Shown: positions 1-13,000 of the stretch, piece by piece
How the letters are laid out: every line of letters starts with the position of its first letter
Numbering within the stretch: the stretch's first letter is position 1
NCBI GenBank assembly: GCA_905220665.1
Contig: CAJNAR010000191.1
Coordinates: forward strand, 247,134 to 311,133
Reading direction: 5' to 3'
Length of the DNA: 64,000 nt
DNA from: Albugo candida
Taxonomy: Eukaryota; Oomycota; Peronosporomycetes; Albuginales; Albuginaceae
Translations under genes and position numbers: made by a program
The notes under the pieces: generated by a model
The model's input: only the letters and a program-made list of their open reading frames with translations
Databases searched by the model: none
What the model was told of the DNA's origin: nothing

Positions 1-661
1 ACTGTATAAGCAATAAGTTTATGTGTAGTGGATCATCCGAGTTCAAGAGACTAGACTACTTGTGTATGAAATGAAAGCTTTTGTGAGAAAGCCTCTTTCG
101 TGAATGAATGTCTTGTATGAGCACTACCCCTTTGGTGAATTTGGATTATCTGAACACCGTTACTGTCTTTCACTTCTCATGTTACCTGGTTCATGAGTGT
201 GCAGAGCACGATCAATGAATATCTTTGAAGTACACAGGAGTTTCACGAACTAGATCAGTATTGAATCAATTAAAGGCTTTCATAAGATATGCTGACATAT
301 TAAAAAATGTCAAAGTATGACCAGAAAAGCTCTTACTACTACGACATTGCTGGTTCTGGACTATTTGAAGACTTTGCTGGCATCTCTCTTTCTACAATGT
401 TTTGAAACCATGTAAGCTGGTTCACGATAGTGAAATGTCGAAGCAATGCATATTGTAGAAGTAGATACGACTTTAACCAAATGGCTTAATATTGTATCAA
501 TTTGAAGCTTTGGTATGTAATTCTTCTATAACAAAGAATGTCGAAAAATGAACACAAAATCTGTTAATACTAGCACTTTGATGGATTAAGATTATCTCAA
601 CACCGTCGAGTATTTCATTTTCTACCATGTTTCAACCACTTTATCTAATTAATAGAATTAA
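1..661. repeat. Reference monomer: three diverged subunits A, B, C
   Basis: The 661-bp monomer is an ancient trimer. Subunit A (about 25-226) opens with gtagtggatcatccgagttc, B (227-457) with a version of gtagtgcacacgagtttcac, and C (458-685, into the next monomer) with a version of gtagtggatacgagttcaac. Further in, A and C share gattatctgaacaccgt / gattatctcaacaccgt. A and B share ctggttcatgagagtg / ctggttcatgatagtg, and all three share a 'tctaccatgtt'-like block. The subunits are much more diverged from each other than monomers are, so trimerisation came before array expansion. Boundaries are read by eye, to within about 10 bp. Confidence 0.8.
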
Positions 662-3600
662 ACTGTATAAGCAATAAGTTTATGTGTAGTGGATCATCCG
701 AGTTCAAGAGACTAGATTACTTGTGTATGAAATGAAAGCTTTGTGAGAAAGCCTCTTTCGTGAATGAATGTCTTGTATGAGCACTACCCCTTTGGTGAAT
801 TAGGAATATCTTTACACCGTTACTGTATTTCACTTCTCATGTTACCTGGTTCATGAGAGTGCAGTGCATAAGCAATTAATATCTTTGTAGTGCACACGAG
901 TTTCACGAACTAGATTAGTATTGTATCAATTTAAGGCTTTCGTAAGATACGCTGACATTAAAAAAATATCAAAATATGACCAAAAAGGCTCTTACTACTA
1001 CGACATTGCTTGTTCTAAACGAACTGAACACTTTTCTGGCATCGCTCTTCCTACAATGTTTTCATACCATGTAAGCTGGTTCATGATAGTGGAATGTGGA
1101 AGCAATGAATATCAATGAATATTGTAGTAGTGGATACGAGTTCAACGAACCGGCTTAATATTGTATCAATTTAAAGCTGTGGTATCCAATTCTTCTATAA
1201 CAAAGAATTCGAAAAATGAACAAAAAATCTGGTAAAACAACCACTTTGATGGATTAGGATTATGTCATCACCATGAGTATTTCATTTTCTACCATGTTTC
1301 AACCACTTTATCTAATTAATAGAATTAAACTGTATAAGCAATAAGTTTATGTGTAGTGGATCATCCGAGTTCAAGAGACTAGATTACTTGTGTATGAAAT
1401 GAAAGCTTTTGTGAGAAAGCCTCTTTCGTGAATGAATGTCTTGTATGAGCACTACCCCTTTTGTGGATTTGGATTATCTGATCACCGTTACTGTCTTTCA
1501 CTTCTCATGTTCCTGGTTCATGAGAGTGCAGTGTACAATCAATGAATATCTTTGTAGTGCACACGAGTTTCACGAACTAGATCAGTATTGAATCAATTAA
1601 AGGCTTTCACAAGATATGCTGACATAATAAAAAATGTCAAAGTATGACCAGAAAAGCTCCTACTACTACGACATTGCTGGTTTTGGACTAACTGAAGACT
1701 TTGCTGGCATCTCTCTTTCTACAATGTTTTGAAACCATGTAAGCTGGTTCATGATAGTGAAATGTCGAAGCAATGCATATTGTAGAAGTAGATACGACTT
1801 TAACCAAATGGCTTAATATTGTATCAATTTGAAGCTTTGGTATGTAATTCTTCTATAACAAAGAATGTCGAAAAATGAACAAAAATCTGTTAATACTAGC
1901 ACTTTGATGGATTAAGATTATCTCAACACCGTCGAGTATTTCATTTTCTACCATGTTTCAACCACTTTATCTAATTAATAGAATTAAACTGTATAAGCAA
2001 TAAGTTTATGTGTAGTGGATCATCCGAGTTCAAGAGACTAGACTACTTGTGTATGAAATGAAAGCTTTTGTGAGAAAGCCTCTTTCGTGAATGAATGTCT
2101 TGTATGAGCACTACCCCTTTGGTGAATTTGGATTATCTGAACACCGTTACTGTCTTTCACTTCTCATGTTACCTGGTTCATGAGTGTGCAGAGCACGATC
2201 AATGAATATCTTTGAAGTACACAGGAGTTTCACGAACTAGATCAGTATTGAATCAATTAAAGGCTTTCATAAGATATGCTGACATAATAAAAAATGTCAA
2301 AGTATGACCAGAAAAGCTCTTACTACTACGACATTGCTGGTTCTGGACTATTTGAAGACTTTGCTGGCATCTCTCTTTCTACAATGTTTTGAAACCATGT
2401 AAGCTGGTTCACGATAGTGAAATGTCGAAGCAATGCATATTGTAGAAGTAGATACGACTTTAACCAAATGGCTTAATATTGTATCAATTTGAAGCTTTGG
2501 TATGTAATTCTTCTATAACAAAGAATGTCGAAAAATGAACACAAAATCTGTTAATACTAGCACTTTGATGGATTAAGATTATCTCAACACCGTCGAGTAT
2601 TTCATTTTCTACCATGTTTCAACCACTTTATCTAATTAATAGAATTAAACTGTACAAGCAATAAGTTTATGTGTAGTGGATCATCCGAGTTCAAGAGACT
2701 AGACTACTTGTGTATGAAATGAAAGCTTTTGTGAGAAAGCCTCTTTCGTGAATGAATGTCTTGTATGAGCACTACCCCTTTGGTGAATTTGGATTATCTG
2801 ATCACCGTTACTGTCTTTCACTTCTCATGTTCCTGGTTCATGAGAGTGCAGTGTACAATCAATGAATATCTTTGTAGTGCACACGAGTTTCACGAACTAG
2901 ATCAGTATTGAATCAATTAAAGGCTTTCATAAGATATGCTGACATATTAAAAAATGTCAAAGTATGACCAGAAAAGCTCTTACTACTACGACATTGCTGG
3001 TTCTGGACTATTTGAAGACTTTGCTGGCATCTCTCTTTCTACAATGTTTTGATACCATGTAAGCTGGTTCACGATAGTGAAATGTCGAAGCAATGCATAT
3101 TGTAGAAGTAGATACGACTTTAACCAAATGGCTTAATATTGTATCAATTTGAAGCTTTGGTATGTAATTCTTCTATAACAAAGAATGTCGAAAAATGAAC
3201 ACAAAATCTGTTAATACTAGCACTTTGATGGATTAAGATTATCTCAACACCGTCGAGTATTTCATTTTCAACCATGTTTCAACCACTTTATCTAATTAAT
3301 AGAATTAAACTGTATAAGCAATAAGTTTATGTGTAGTGGATCATCCGAGTTCAATAGACTAGATTACTTGTGTATGAAATGAAAGCTTTGTGAGAAAGCC
3401 TCTTTCGTGAATGAATGTCTTGTATGAGCACTACCCCTTTGGTGAATTAGGAATATCTTTACACCGTTACTGTATTTCACTTCTCATGTTACCTGGTTCA
3501 TGAGAGTGCAGTGCATAAGCAATTAATATCTTTGTAGTGCACACGAGTTTCACGAACTAGATTAGTATTGTATCAATTTAAGGCTTTCGTAAGATATGCT

Positions 3601-6600
3601 GACATTAAAAAAATATCAAAATATGACCAAAAAGGCTCTTACTACTACGACATTGCTTGTTCTAAACGAACTGAACACTTTTCTGGCATCGCTCTTCCTA
3701 CAATGTTTTCATACCATGTAAGCTGGTTCATGATAGTGGAATGTGGAAGCAATGAATATCAATGAATATTGTAGTAGTGGATACGAGTTCAACGAACCGG
3801 CTTAATATTGTATCAATTTAAAGCTGTGGTATCCAATTCTTCTAGAACAAAGAATTCGAAAAATGAACAAAAAATCTGGTAAAACAACCACTTTGATGGA
3901 TTAGGATTATGTCATCACCATGAGTATTTCATTTTCTACCATGTTTCAACCACTTTATCTAATTAATAGAATTAAACTGTATAAGCAATAAGTTTATGTG
4001 TAGTGGATCATCCGAGTTCAAGAGACTAGATTACTTGTGTATGAAATGAAAGCTTTTGTGAGAAAGCCTCTTTCGTGAATGAATGTCTTGTATGAGCACT
4101 ACCCCTTTTGTGGATTTGGATTATCTGATCACCGTTACTGTCTTTCACTTCTCATGTTCCTGGTTCATGAGAGTGCAGTGTACAATCAATGAATATCTTT
4201 GTAGTGCACACGAGTTTCACGAACTAGATCAGTATTGAATCAATTAAAGGCTTTCACAAGATATGCTGACATAATAAAAAATGTCAAAGTATGACCAGAA
4301 AAGCTCCTACTACTACGACATTGCTGGTTTTGGACTAACTGAAGACTTTGCTGGCATCTCTCTTTCTACAATGTTTTGAAACCATGTAAGCTGGTTCATG
4401 ATAGTGAAATGTCGAAGCAATGCATATTGTAGAAGTAGATACGACTTTAACCAAATGGCTTAATATTGTATCAATTTGAAGCTTTGGTATGTAATTCTTC
4501 TATAACAAAGAATGTCGAAAAATGAACAAAAAATCTGTTAATACTAGCACTTTGATGGATTAAGATTATCTCAACACCGTCGAGTATTTCATTTTCTACC
4601 ATGTTTCAACCACTTTATCTAATTAATAGAATTAAACTGTATAAGCAATAAGTTTATGTGTAGTGGATCATCCGAGTTCAAGAGACTAGACTACTTGTGT
4701 ATGAAATGAAAGCTTTTGTGAGAAAGCCTCTTTCGTGAATGAATGTCTTGTATGAGCACTACCCCTTTGGTGAATTTGGATTATCTGAACACCGTTACTG
4801 TCTTTCACTTCTCATGTTACCTGGTTCATGAGTGTGCAGAGCACGATCAATGAATATCTTTGAAGTACACAGGAGTTTCACGAACTAGATCAGTATTGAA
4901 TCAATTAAAGGCTTTCATAAGATATGCTGACATAATAAAAAATGTCAAAGTATGACCAGAAAAGCTCTTACTACTACGACATTGCTGGTTCTGGACTATT
5001 TGAAGACTTTGCTGGCATCTCTCTTTCTACAATGTTTTGAAACCATGTAAGCTGGTTCACGATAGTGAAATGTCGAAGCAATGCATATTGTAGAAGTAGA
5101 TACGACTTTAACCAAATGGCTTAATATTGTATCAATTTGAAGCTTTGGTATGTAATTCTTCTATAACAAAGAATGTCGAAAAATGAACACAAAATCTGTT
5201 AATACTAGCACTTTGATGGATTAAGATTATCTCAACACCGTCGAGTATTTCATTTTCTACCATGTTTCAACCACTTTATCTAATTAATAGAATTAAACTG
5301 TACAAGCAATAAGTTTATGTGTAGTGGATCATCCGAGTTCAAGAGACTAGACTACTTGTGTATGAAATGAAAGCTTTTGTGAGAAAGCCTCTTTCGTGAA
5401 TGAATGTCTTGTATGAGCACTACCCCTTTGGTGAATTTGGATTATCTGATCACCGTTACTGTCTTTCACTTCTCATGTTCCTGGTTCATGAGAGTGCAGT
5501 GTACAATCAATGAATATCTTTGTAGTGCACACGAGTTTCACGAACTAGATCAGTATTGAATCAATTAAAGGCTTTCATAAGATATGCTGACATATTAAAA
5601 AATGTCAAAGTATGACCAGAAAAGCTCTTACTACTACGACATTGCTGGTTCTGGACTATTTGAAGACTTTGCTGGCATCTCTCTTTCTACAATGTTTTGA
5701 TACCATGTAAGCTGGTTCACGATAGTGAAATGTCGAAGCAATGCATATTGTAGAAGTAGATACGACTTTAACCAAATGGCTTAATATTGTATCAATTTGA
5801 AGCTTTGGTATGTAATTCTTCTATAACAAAGAATGTCGAAAAATGAACACAAAATCTGTTAATACTAGCACTTTGATGGATTAAGATTATCTCAACACCG
5901 TCGAGTATTTCATTTTCAACCATGTTTCAACCACTTTATCTAATTAATAGAATTAAACTGTATAAGCAATAAGTTTATGTGTAGTGGATCATCCGAGTTC
6001 AATAGACTAGATTACTTGTGTATGAAATGAAAGCTTTTGTGAGAAAGCCTCTTTCGTGAATGAATGTCTTGTATGAGCACTACCCCTTTGGTGAATTAGG
6101 AATATCTTTACACCGTTACTGTATTTCACTTCTCATGTTACCTGGTTCATGAGAGTGCAGTGCATAAGCAATTAATATCTTTGTAGTGCACACGAGTTTC
6201 ACGAACTAGATTAGTATTGTATCAATTTAAGGCTTTCGTAAGATATGCTGACATTAAAAAAATATCAAAATATGACCAAAAAGGCTCTTACTACTACGAC
6301 ATTGCTTGTTCTAAACGAACTGAACACTTTTCTGGCATCGCTCTTCCTACAATGTTTTCATACCATGTAAGCTGGTTCATGATAGTGGAATGTGGAAGCA
6401 ATGAATATCAATGAATATTGTAGTAGTGGATACGAGTTCAACGAACCGGCTTAATATTGTATCAATTTAAAGCTGTGGTATCCAATTCTTCTATAACAAA
6501 GAATTCGAAAAATGAACAAAAAATCTGGTAAAACAACCACTTTGATGGATTAGGATTATGTCATCACCATGAGTATTTCATTTTCTACCATGTTTCAACC

Positions 6601-7045
6601 ACTTTATCTAATTAATAGAATTAAACTGTATAAGCAATAAGTTTATGTGTAGTGGATCATCCGAGTTCAAGAGACTAGATTACTTGTGTATGAAATGAAA
6701 GCTTTTGTGAGAAAGCCTCTTTCGTGAATGAATGTCTTGTATGAGCACTTCCCCTTTTGTGGATTTGGATTATCTGATCACCGTTACTGTCTTTCACTTC
6801 TCATGTTCCTGGTTCATGAGAGTGCAGTGTACAATCAATGAATATCTTTGTAGTGCACACGAGTTTCACGAACTAGATCAGTATTGAATCAATTAAAGGC
6901 TTTCACAAGATATGCTGACATAATAAAAAATGTCAAAGTATGACCAGAAAAGCTCCTACTACTACGACATTGCTGGTTTTGGACTAACTGAAGACTTTGC
7001 TGGCATCTCTCTTTCTACAATGTTTTGAAACCATGTAAGCTGGTT
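662..7045. repeat. Higher-order repeat of ~2.65 kb (4 monomers)
   Basis: Monomers 2-5 (662-3308) recur as 3309-5956 and again from 5957. The period is 2,647-2,649 bp. Diagnostic variants recur in register: the 667-bp monomer with 'gcataagcaattaat' at positions 2, 6 and 10; 'cccttttgtggattt' at 3, 7 and 11; 'tgtgcagagcacgatc' at 4 and 8; 'actgtacaagc' at 5 and 9. Only a handful of substitutions separate the copies, far fewer than separate neighbouring monomers. The third copy breaks near 7,045, inside monomer 11, where subunit C switches to another variant. The 667-bp type returns at 7966, 15312 and 27225 out of phase, so the HOR is local. Confidence 0.88.
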
Positions 7046-10000
7046 AACGATAGTGAAATGTTGAAGCAATGAATATCAATGAATATTGTAGTAGTGGATA
7101 CGAGTTCAACGATCCGGCTTAATATTGTATGAATTTAAAGCTGTGGTATTCAATTCTTCAATAACAAAGAACTTCGAAAAATGAACAAAAAATCTGTTAA
7201 TACTAGCACTTTGATGGATTAAGATTATCTCAACACCGTCGAGTATTTCATTTTCTACCATGTTTCAACCACTTTATCTAATTAATAGAATTAAACTGTA
7301 TAAGCAATAAGTTTATGTGTAGTGGATCATCCGAGTTCAATAGACTAGATTACTTGTGTATGAAATGAAAGCTTTTGTGAGAAAGCCTCTTTCGTGAATG
7401 AATGTCTTGTATGAGCACTACCCCTTTGGTGAATTTGGATTATCTTAACACCGTTACTGTCTTTCACTTCTCATGTTACCTGGTTCATGAGAGTGCAGTG
7501 TACAATCAATGAATATCTTTGTAGTGCACACGAGTTTCACGAACTAGATCAGTATTGAATCAATCAAAGGCTTTCATAAGATACGCTGACATATTAAAAA
7601 ATATCAAAGTATGACAAAAAAGGCTCCTACTACTAGGACATTGCTGGTTCTAAACTAACTGAACACTTTTCTGGCATCGCTCTTTCTATATTCTTTTCAT
7701 ACCATGTAAGCTGGTTCATGATAGTGAAATGTGGAAGCAATAAATATCAACATATTTTGTAGTAGTGGATACGAGTTCAACGATCCGGCTTAATATTGTA
7801 TGAATTTAAAGCTGTGGTATTCAATTCTGCAATAACAAAGAATTTCGAAAAATGAACAAAACATCTGTTAATACTAGCACTTTGATGGATTAAGATTATC
7901 TCAACACCGTCGAGTATTTCATTTTCTACCATGTTTCAACCACTTTATCTAATTAATAGAATTAAACTGTATAAGCAATAAGTTTATGTGTAGTGGATCA
8001 TCCGAGTTCAATAGACTAGATTACTTGTGTATGAAATGAAAGCTTTGTGAGAAAGCCTCTTTCGTGAATGAATGTCTTGTATGAGCACTACCCCTTTGGT
8101 GAATTAGGAATATCTTTACACCGTTACTGTATTTCACTTCTCATGTTACCTGGTTCATGAGAGTGCAGTGCATAAGCAATTAATATCTTTGTAGTGCATA
8201 CGAGTTTCACGAACTAGATTAGTATTGTATCAATTTAAGGCTTTCGTAAGATACGCTGACATTAAAAAAATATCAAAATATGACCAAAAAGGCTCTTACT
8301 ACTACGACATTGCTTGTTCTAAACGAACTGAACACTTTTCTGGCATCGCTCTTCCTACAATGTTTTCATACCATGTAAGCTGGTTCATGATAGTGGAATG
8401 TGGAAGCAATGAATATCAATGAATATTGTAGTAGTGGATACGAGTTCAACGAACCGGCTTAATATTGTATCAATTTAAAGCTGTGGTATCCAATTCTTCT
8501 ATAACAAAGAATTCGAAAAATGAACAAAAAATCTGGTAAAACAACCACTTTGATGGATTAGGATTATGTCATCACCATGAGTATTTCATTTTCTACCATG
8601 TTTCAACCACTTTATCTAATTAATAGAATTAAACTGTTTAAGCAATAAGTTTATGTGTAGTGGATCATCCGAGTTCAAGAGACTAGATTACTTGTGTATG
8701 AAATGAAAGCTTTTGTGAGAAAGCCTCTTTCGTGAATGAATGTCTTGTATGAGCACTTCCCCTTTTGTGGATTTGGATTATCTGAACACCGTTACTGTCT
8801 TTCACTTCTCATGTTCCTGGTTCATGAGAGTGCAGTGTACAATCAATGAATATCTTTGTAGTGCACACGAGTTTCACGAACTAGATCAGTATTGAATCAA
8901 TTAAAGGCTTTCATAAGATATGCTGACATATTAAAAAATGTCAAAGTATGACCAGAAAAGCTCTTACTACTACGACATTGCTGGTTCTGGACTATTTGAA
9001 GAATGTGCTGGCATCTCTCTTTCTACAATGTTTTGATACCATGTAAGCTGGTTCATGATAGTGAAATGTCAAAGCAATGAATATCAATGAATATTGTAGT
9101 AGTGGATACGAGTTCAACGATCCGGCTTAATATTGTATGAATTTGAAGCTGTGGTATTCAATTCTTCTATAACAAAGAATTTCGCAAAATGAACAAAAAT
9201 TCTGTTAATACTAGCACTTTGATGGATTAAGATTATCTCAACACCGTCGAGTATTTCATTTTCTACCATGTTTCAACCACTTTATCTAATTAATAGAATT
9301 AAACTGTATAAGCAATAAGTTTATGTGTAGTGGATCATCCGAGTTCAATAGACTAGATTACTTGTGTATGAAATGAAAGCTTTTGTGAGAAAGCCTCTTT
9401 CGTGAATGAATGTCTTGTATGAGCACTACCCCTTTGGTGAATTTGGATTATCTGAACACCGTTACTGTCTTTCACTTCTCATGTTACCTGGTTCATGAGT
9501 GTGCAGAGCACGATCAATGAATATCTTTGAAGTACACAGGAGTTTCACGAACTAGATCAGTATTGAATCAATTAAAGGCTTTCATAAGATATGCTGACAT
9601 AATAAAAAATGTTAAAGTATGACCAGAAAAGCTCTTACTACTACGACATTGCTGGTTCTGGACTATTTGAAGACTTTGCTGGCATCTCTCTTTCTACAAT
9701 GTTTTGATACCATGTAATCTGGTTCATGATAGTGAAATGTGGAAGCAATAAATATCAATGAATTTTGTAGTAGTTGATACGAGTTCAACGATCCGGCTTA
9801 ATATTGTATGAATTTGAAGCTGTGGTATTCAATTCTTCTATAACAAAGAATTTCGCAAAATGAACAAAAATTCTGTTAATACTAGCACTTTGATGGATTA
9901 AGATTATCTCAACACCGTCGAGTATTTCATTTTCTACCATGTTTCAACCACTTTATCTAATTAATAGAATTAAACTGTATAAGCAATAAGTTTATGTGTA

Positions 10001-13000
10001 GTGGATCATCCGAGTTCAAGAGACTAGATTACTTGTGTATGAAATGAAAGCTTTTGTGAGAAAGCCTCTTTCGTGAATGAATGTCTTGTATGAGCACTTC
10101 CCCTTTTGTGGATTTGGATTATCTGATCACCGTTACTGTCTTTCACTTCTCATGTTCCTGGTTCATGAGAGTGCAGTGTACAATCAATGAATATCTTTGT
10201 AGTGCACACGAGTTTCACGAACTAGATCAGTATTGAATCAATCAAAGGCTTTCAAAAGATATGCTGACATAATAAAAAATGTTAAAGTATGACCAGAAAA
10301 GCTCTTACTACTACGACATTGCTGGTTCTGGACTATTTGAAGACTTTGCTGGCATCTCTCTTTCTACAATGTTTTGATACCATGTAATCTGGTTCATGAT
10401 AGTGAAATGTGGAAGCAATAAATATCAATGAATTTTGTAGTAGTTGATACGAGTTCAACGATCCGGCTTAATATTGTATGAATTTGAAGCTGTGGTATTC
10501 AATTCTTCTATAACAAAGAATTTCGCAAAATGAACAAAAATTCTGTTAATACTAGCACTTTGATGGATTAAGATTATCTCAACACCGTCGAGTATTTCAT
10601 TTTCTACCATGTTTCAACCACTTTATCTAATTAATAGAATTAAACTGTATAAGCAATAAGTTTATGTGTAGTGGATCATCCGAGTTCAAGAGACTAGATT
10701 ACTTGTGTATGAAATGAAAGCTTTTGTGAGAAAGCCTCTTTCGTGAATGAATGTCTTGTATGAGCACTACCCCTTTGGTGAATTTGGATTATCTGAACAC
10801 CGTTACTGTCTTTCACTTCTCATGTTACCTGGTTCATGAGTGTGCAGAGCACGATCAATGAATATCTTTGAAGTACACAGGAGGTTCACGAACTAGATCA
10901 GTATTGAATCAATTAAAGGCTTTCATAAGATATGATAAAAAATGTCAAAGTATGACCAGAAAAGCTCTTACTACTATGACATTGCTGGTTCTGGACTATC
11001 TGAAGAATGTGCTGGCATCTCTCTTTCTACAATGTTTTGATACCATGTAAGCTGGTTCATGATAGTGAAATGTCAAAGCAATGAATATCAATGAATATTG
11101 TAGTAGTGGATACGAGTTCAACGATCCGGCTTAATATTGTATGAATTTAAAGCTGTGGTATTCAATTCTTCTATAACAAAGAATTTCGAAAAATGAACAA
11201 AAAACTGTTAATACTAGCACTTTGATGGATTAAGATTATCTCAACACCGTCGAGTATTTCATTTTCTACCATCTTTCAACCACTTTACCTAATTATTAGA
11301 ATTAAACTGTATCAGCAATAAGTTTATGTGTAGTGGAACATCCGAGTTCAAGCGACAAGATTACTTGTGTATGAAATGAGTTTTGTGAGAAAGCCTCTTT
11401 CGTGAATGAATGTCTTGTATGAGCAATACCCCTTTGGTGAATTTGGATTATCTTAACACCGTTACTGTGTTTCACTTCTCATGTTACCTGGTTCATGAGA
11501 GTGCAGAGCACAATCAATGAATATCTTTGTAGTACACACGAGTTTCACGAACTACATCAGTATTGAATCAATTAAAGGCTTTCATAAGATACGCTGACAT
11601 ATTAAAAATTTCAAAGTATGACCAGAAAAGCTCTTACTACTACGACATTGCTGGTTCTGGACTAACTGAACACTTTTCTGGCATCGCTCTTTCTACAATG
11701 TTTTGAAACCATGTAAGCTGGTTCACGATAGTGAAATGTCGAAGCAATGCATATTGTCGAAGTAGATACGACTTTAACCAAATGGCTTGATATTGTATCA
11801 ATTTGAAGCTTTGGTATGTAATTCTTCTATAACAAAGAATGTCGAAAAATGAACAAAAAATCTGTTAATACTAGCACTTTGATGGATTAAGATTATCTCA
11901 ACACCGTCGAGTATTTCATTTTCTACCATGTTTCAACCACTTTATCTAATTAATAGAATTAAACTGTATAAGCAATAAGTTTATGTGTAGTGGATCATCC
12001 GAGTTCAATAGACTAGATTACTTGTGTATGAAATGAAAGCTTTTGTGAGAAAGCCTCTTTCGTGAATGAATGTCTTGTATGAGCACTACCCCTTTGGTGA
12101 ATTTGGATTATCTTAACACCGTTACTGTCTTTCACTTCTCATGTTACCTGGTTCATGAGTGTGCAGAGCACGATCAATGAATATCTTTGAAGTACACAGG
12201 AGTTTCACGAACTAGATCAGTATTGAATCAATTAAAGGCTTTCATAAGATATGCTGACATAATAAAAAATGTCAAAGTATGACCAGAAAAGCTCTTACTA
12301 CTACGACATTGCTGGTTCTGGACTATTTGAAGACTTTGCTGGCATCTCTCTTCCTACAATGTTTTCATACCATGTAAGCTGGTTCATGATAGTGAAATGT
12401 TGAAGCAATGAATATCAATGAATATTGTAGTAGTGGATACGAGTTCAACGATCCGGCTTAATATTGTATGAATTCAAAGCTGTGGTATTCAAATCTTCAA
12501 TAACAAAGAACTTCGAAAAATGAACAAAAAATCTGTTAATACTAGCACTTTGATGGATTAAGATTATCTCAACACCGTCGAGTATTTCATTTTCTACCAT
12601 GTTTCAACCACTTTATCTAATTAATAGAATTAAACTGTATAAGCAATAAGTTTATGTGTAGTGGATCATCCGAGTTCAAGAGACTAGATTACTTGTGTAT
12701 GAAATGAAAGCTTTTGTGAGAAAGCCTCTTTCGTGGATGAATGTCTTGTATGAGCACTTCCCCTTTTGTGGAATTGGAATATCTGAACACCGTTACTGTC
12801 TTTCACTTCTCATGTTCCTGGTTCATGAGAGTGAAGTGTACAATCAATGAATATCTTTGTAGTGCACACGAGTTTCACGAACTAGATCAGTATTGAATCA
12901 ATTAAAGGCTTTCATAAGATATGCTGACATATTAAAAAATGTCAAAGTATGACCAGAAAAGCTCTTACTACTACGACATTGCTGGTTCTGGACTATTTGA

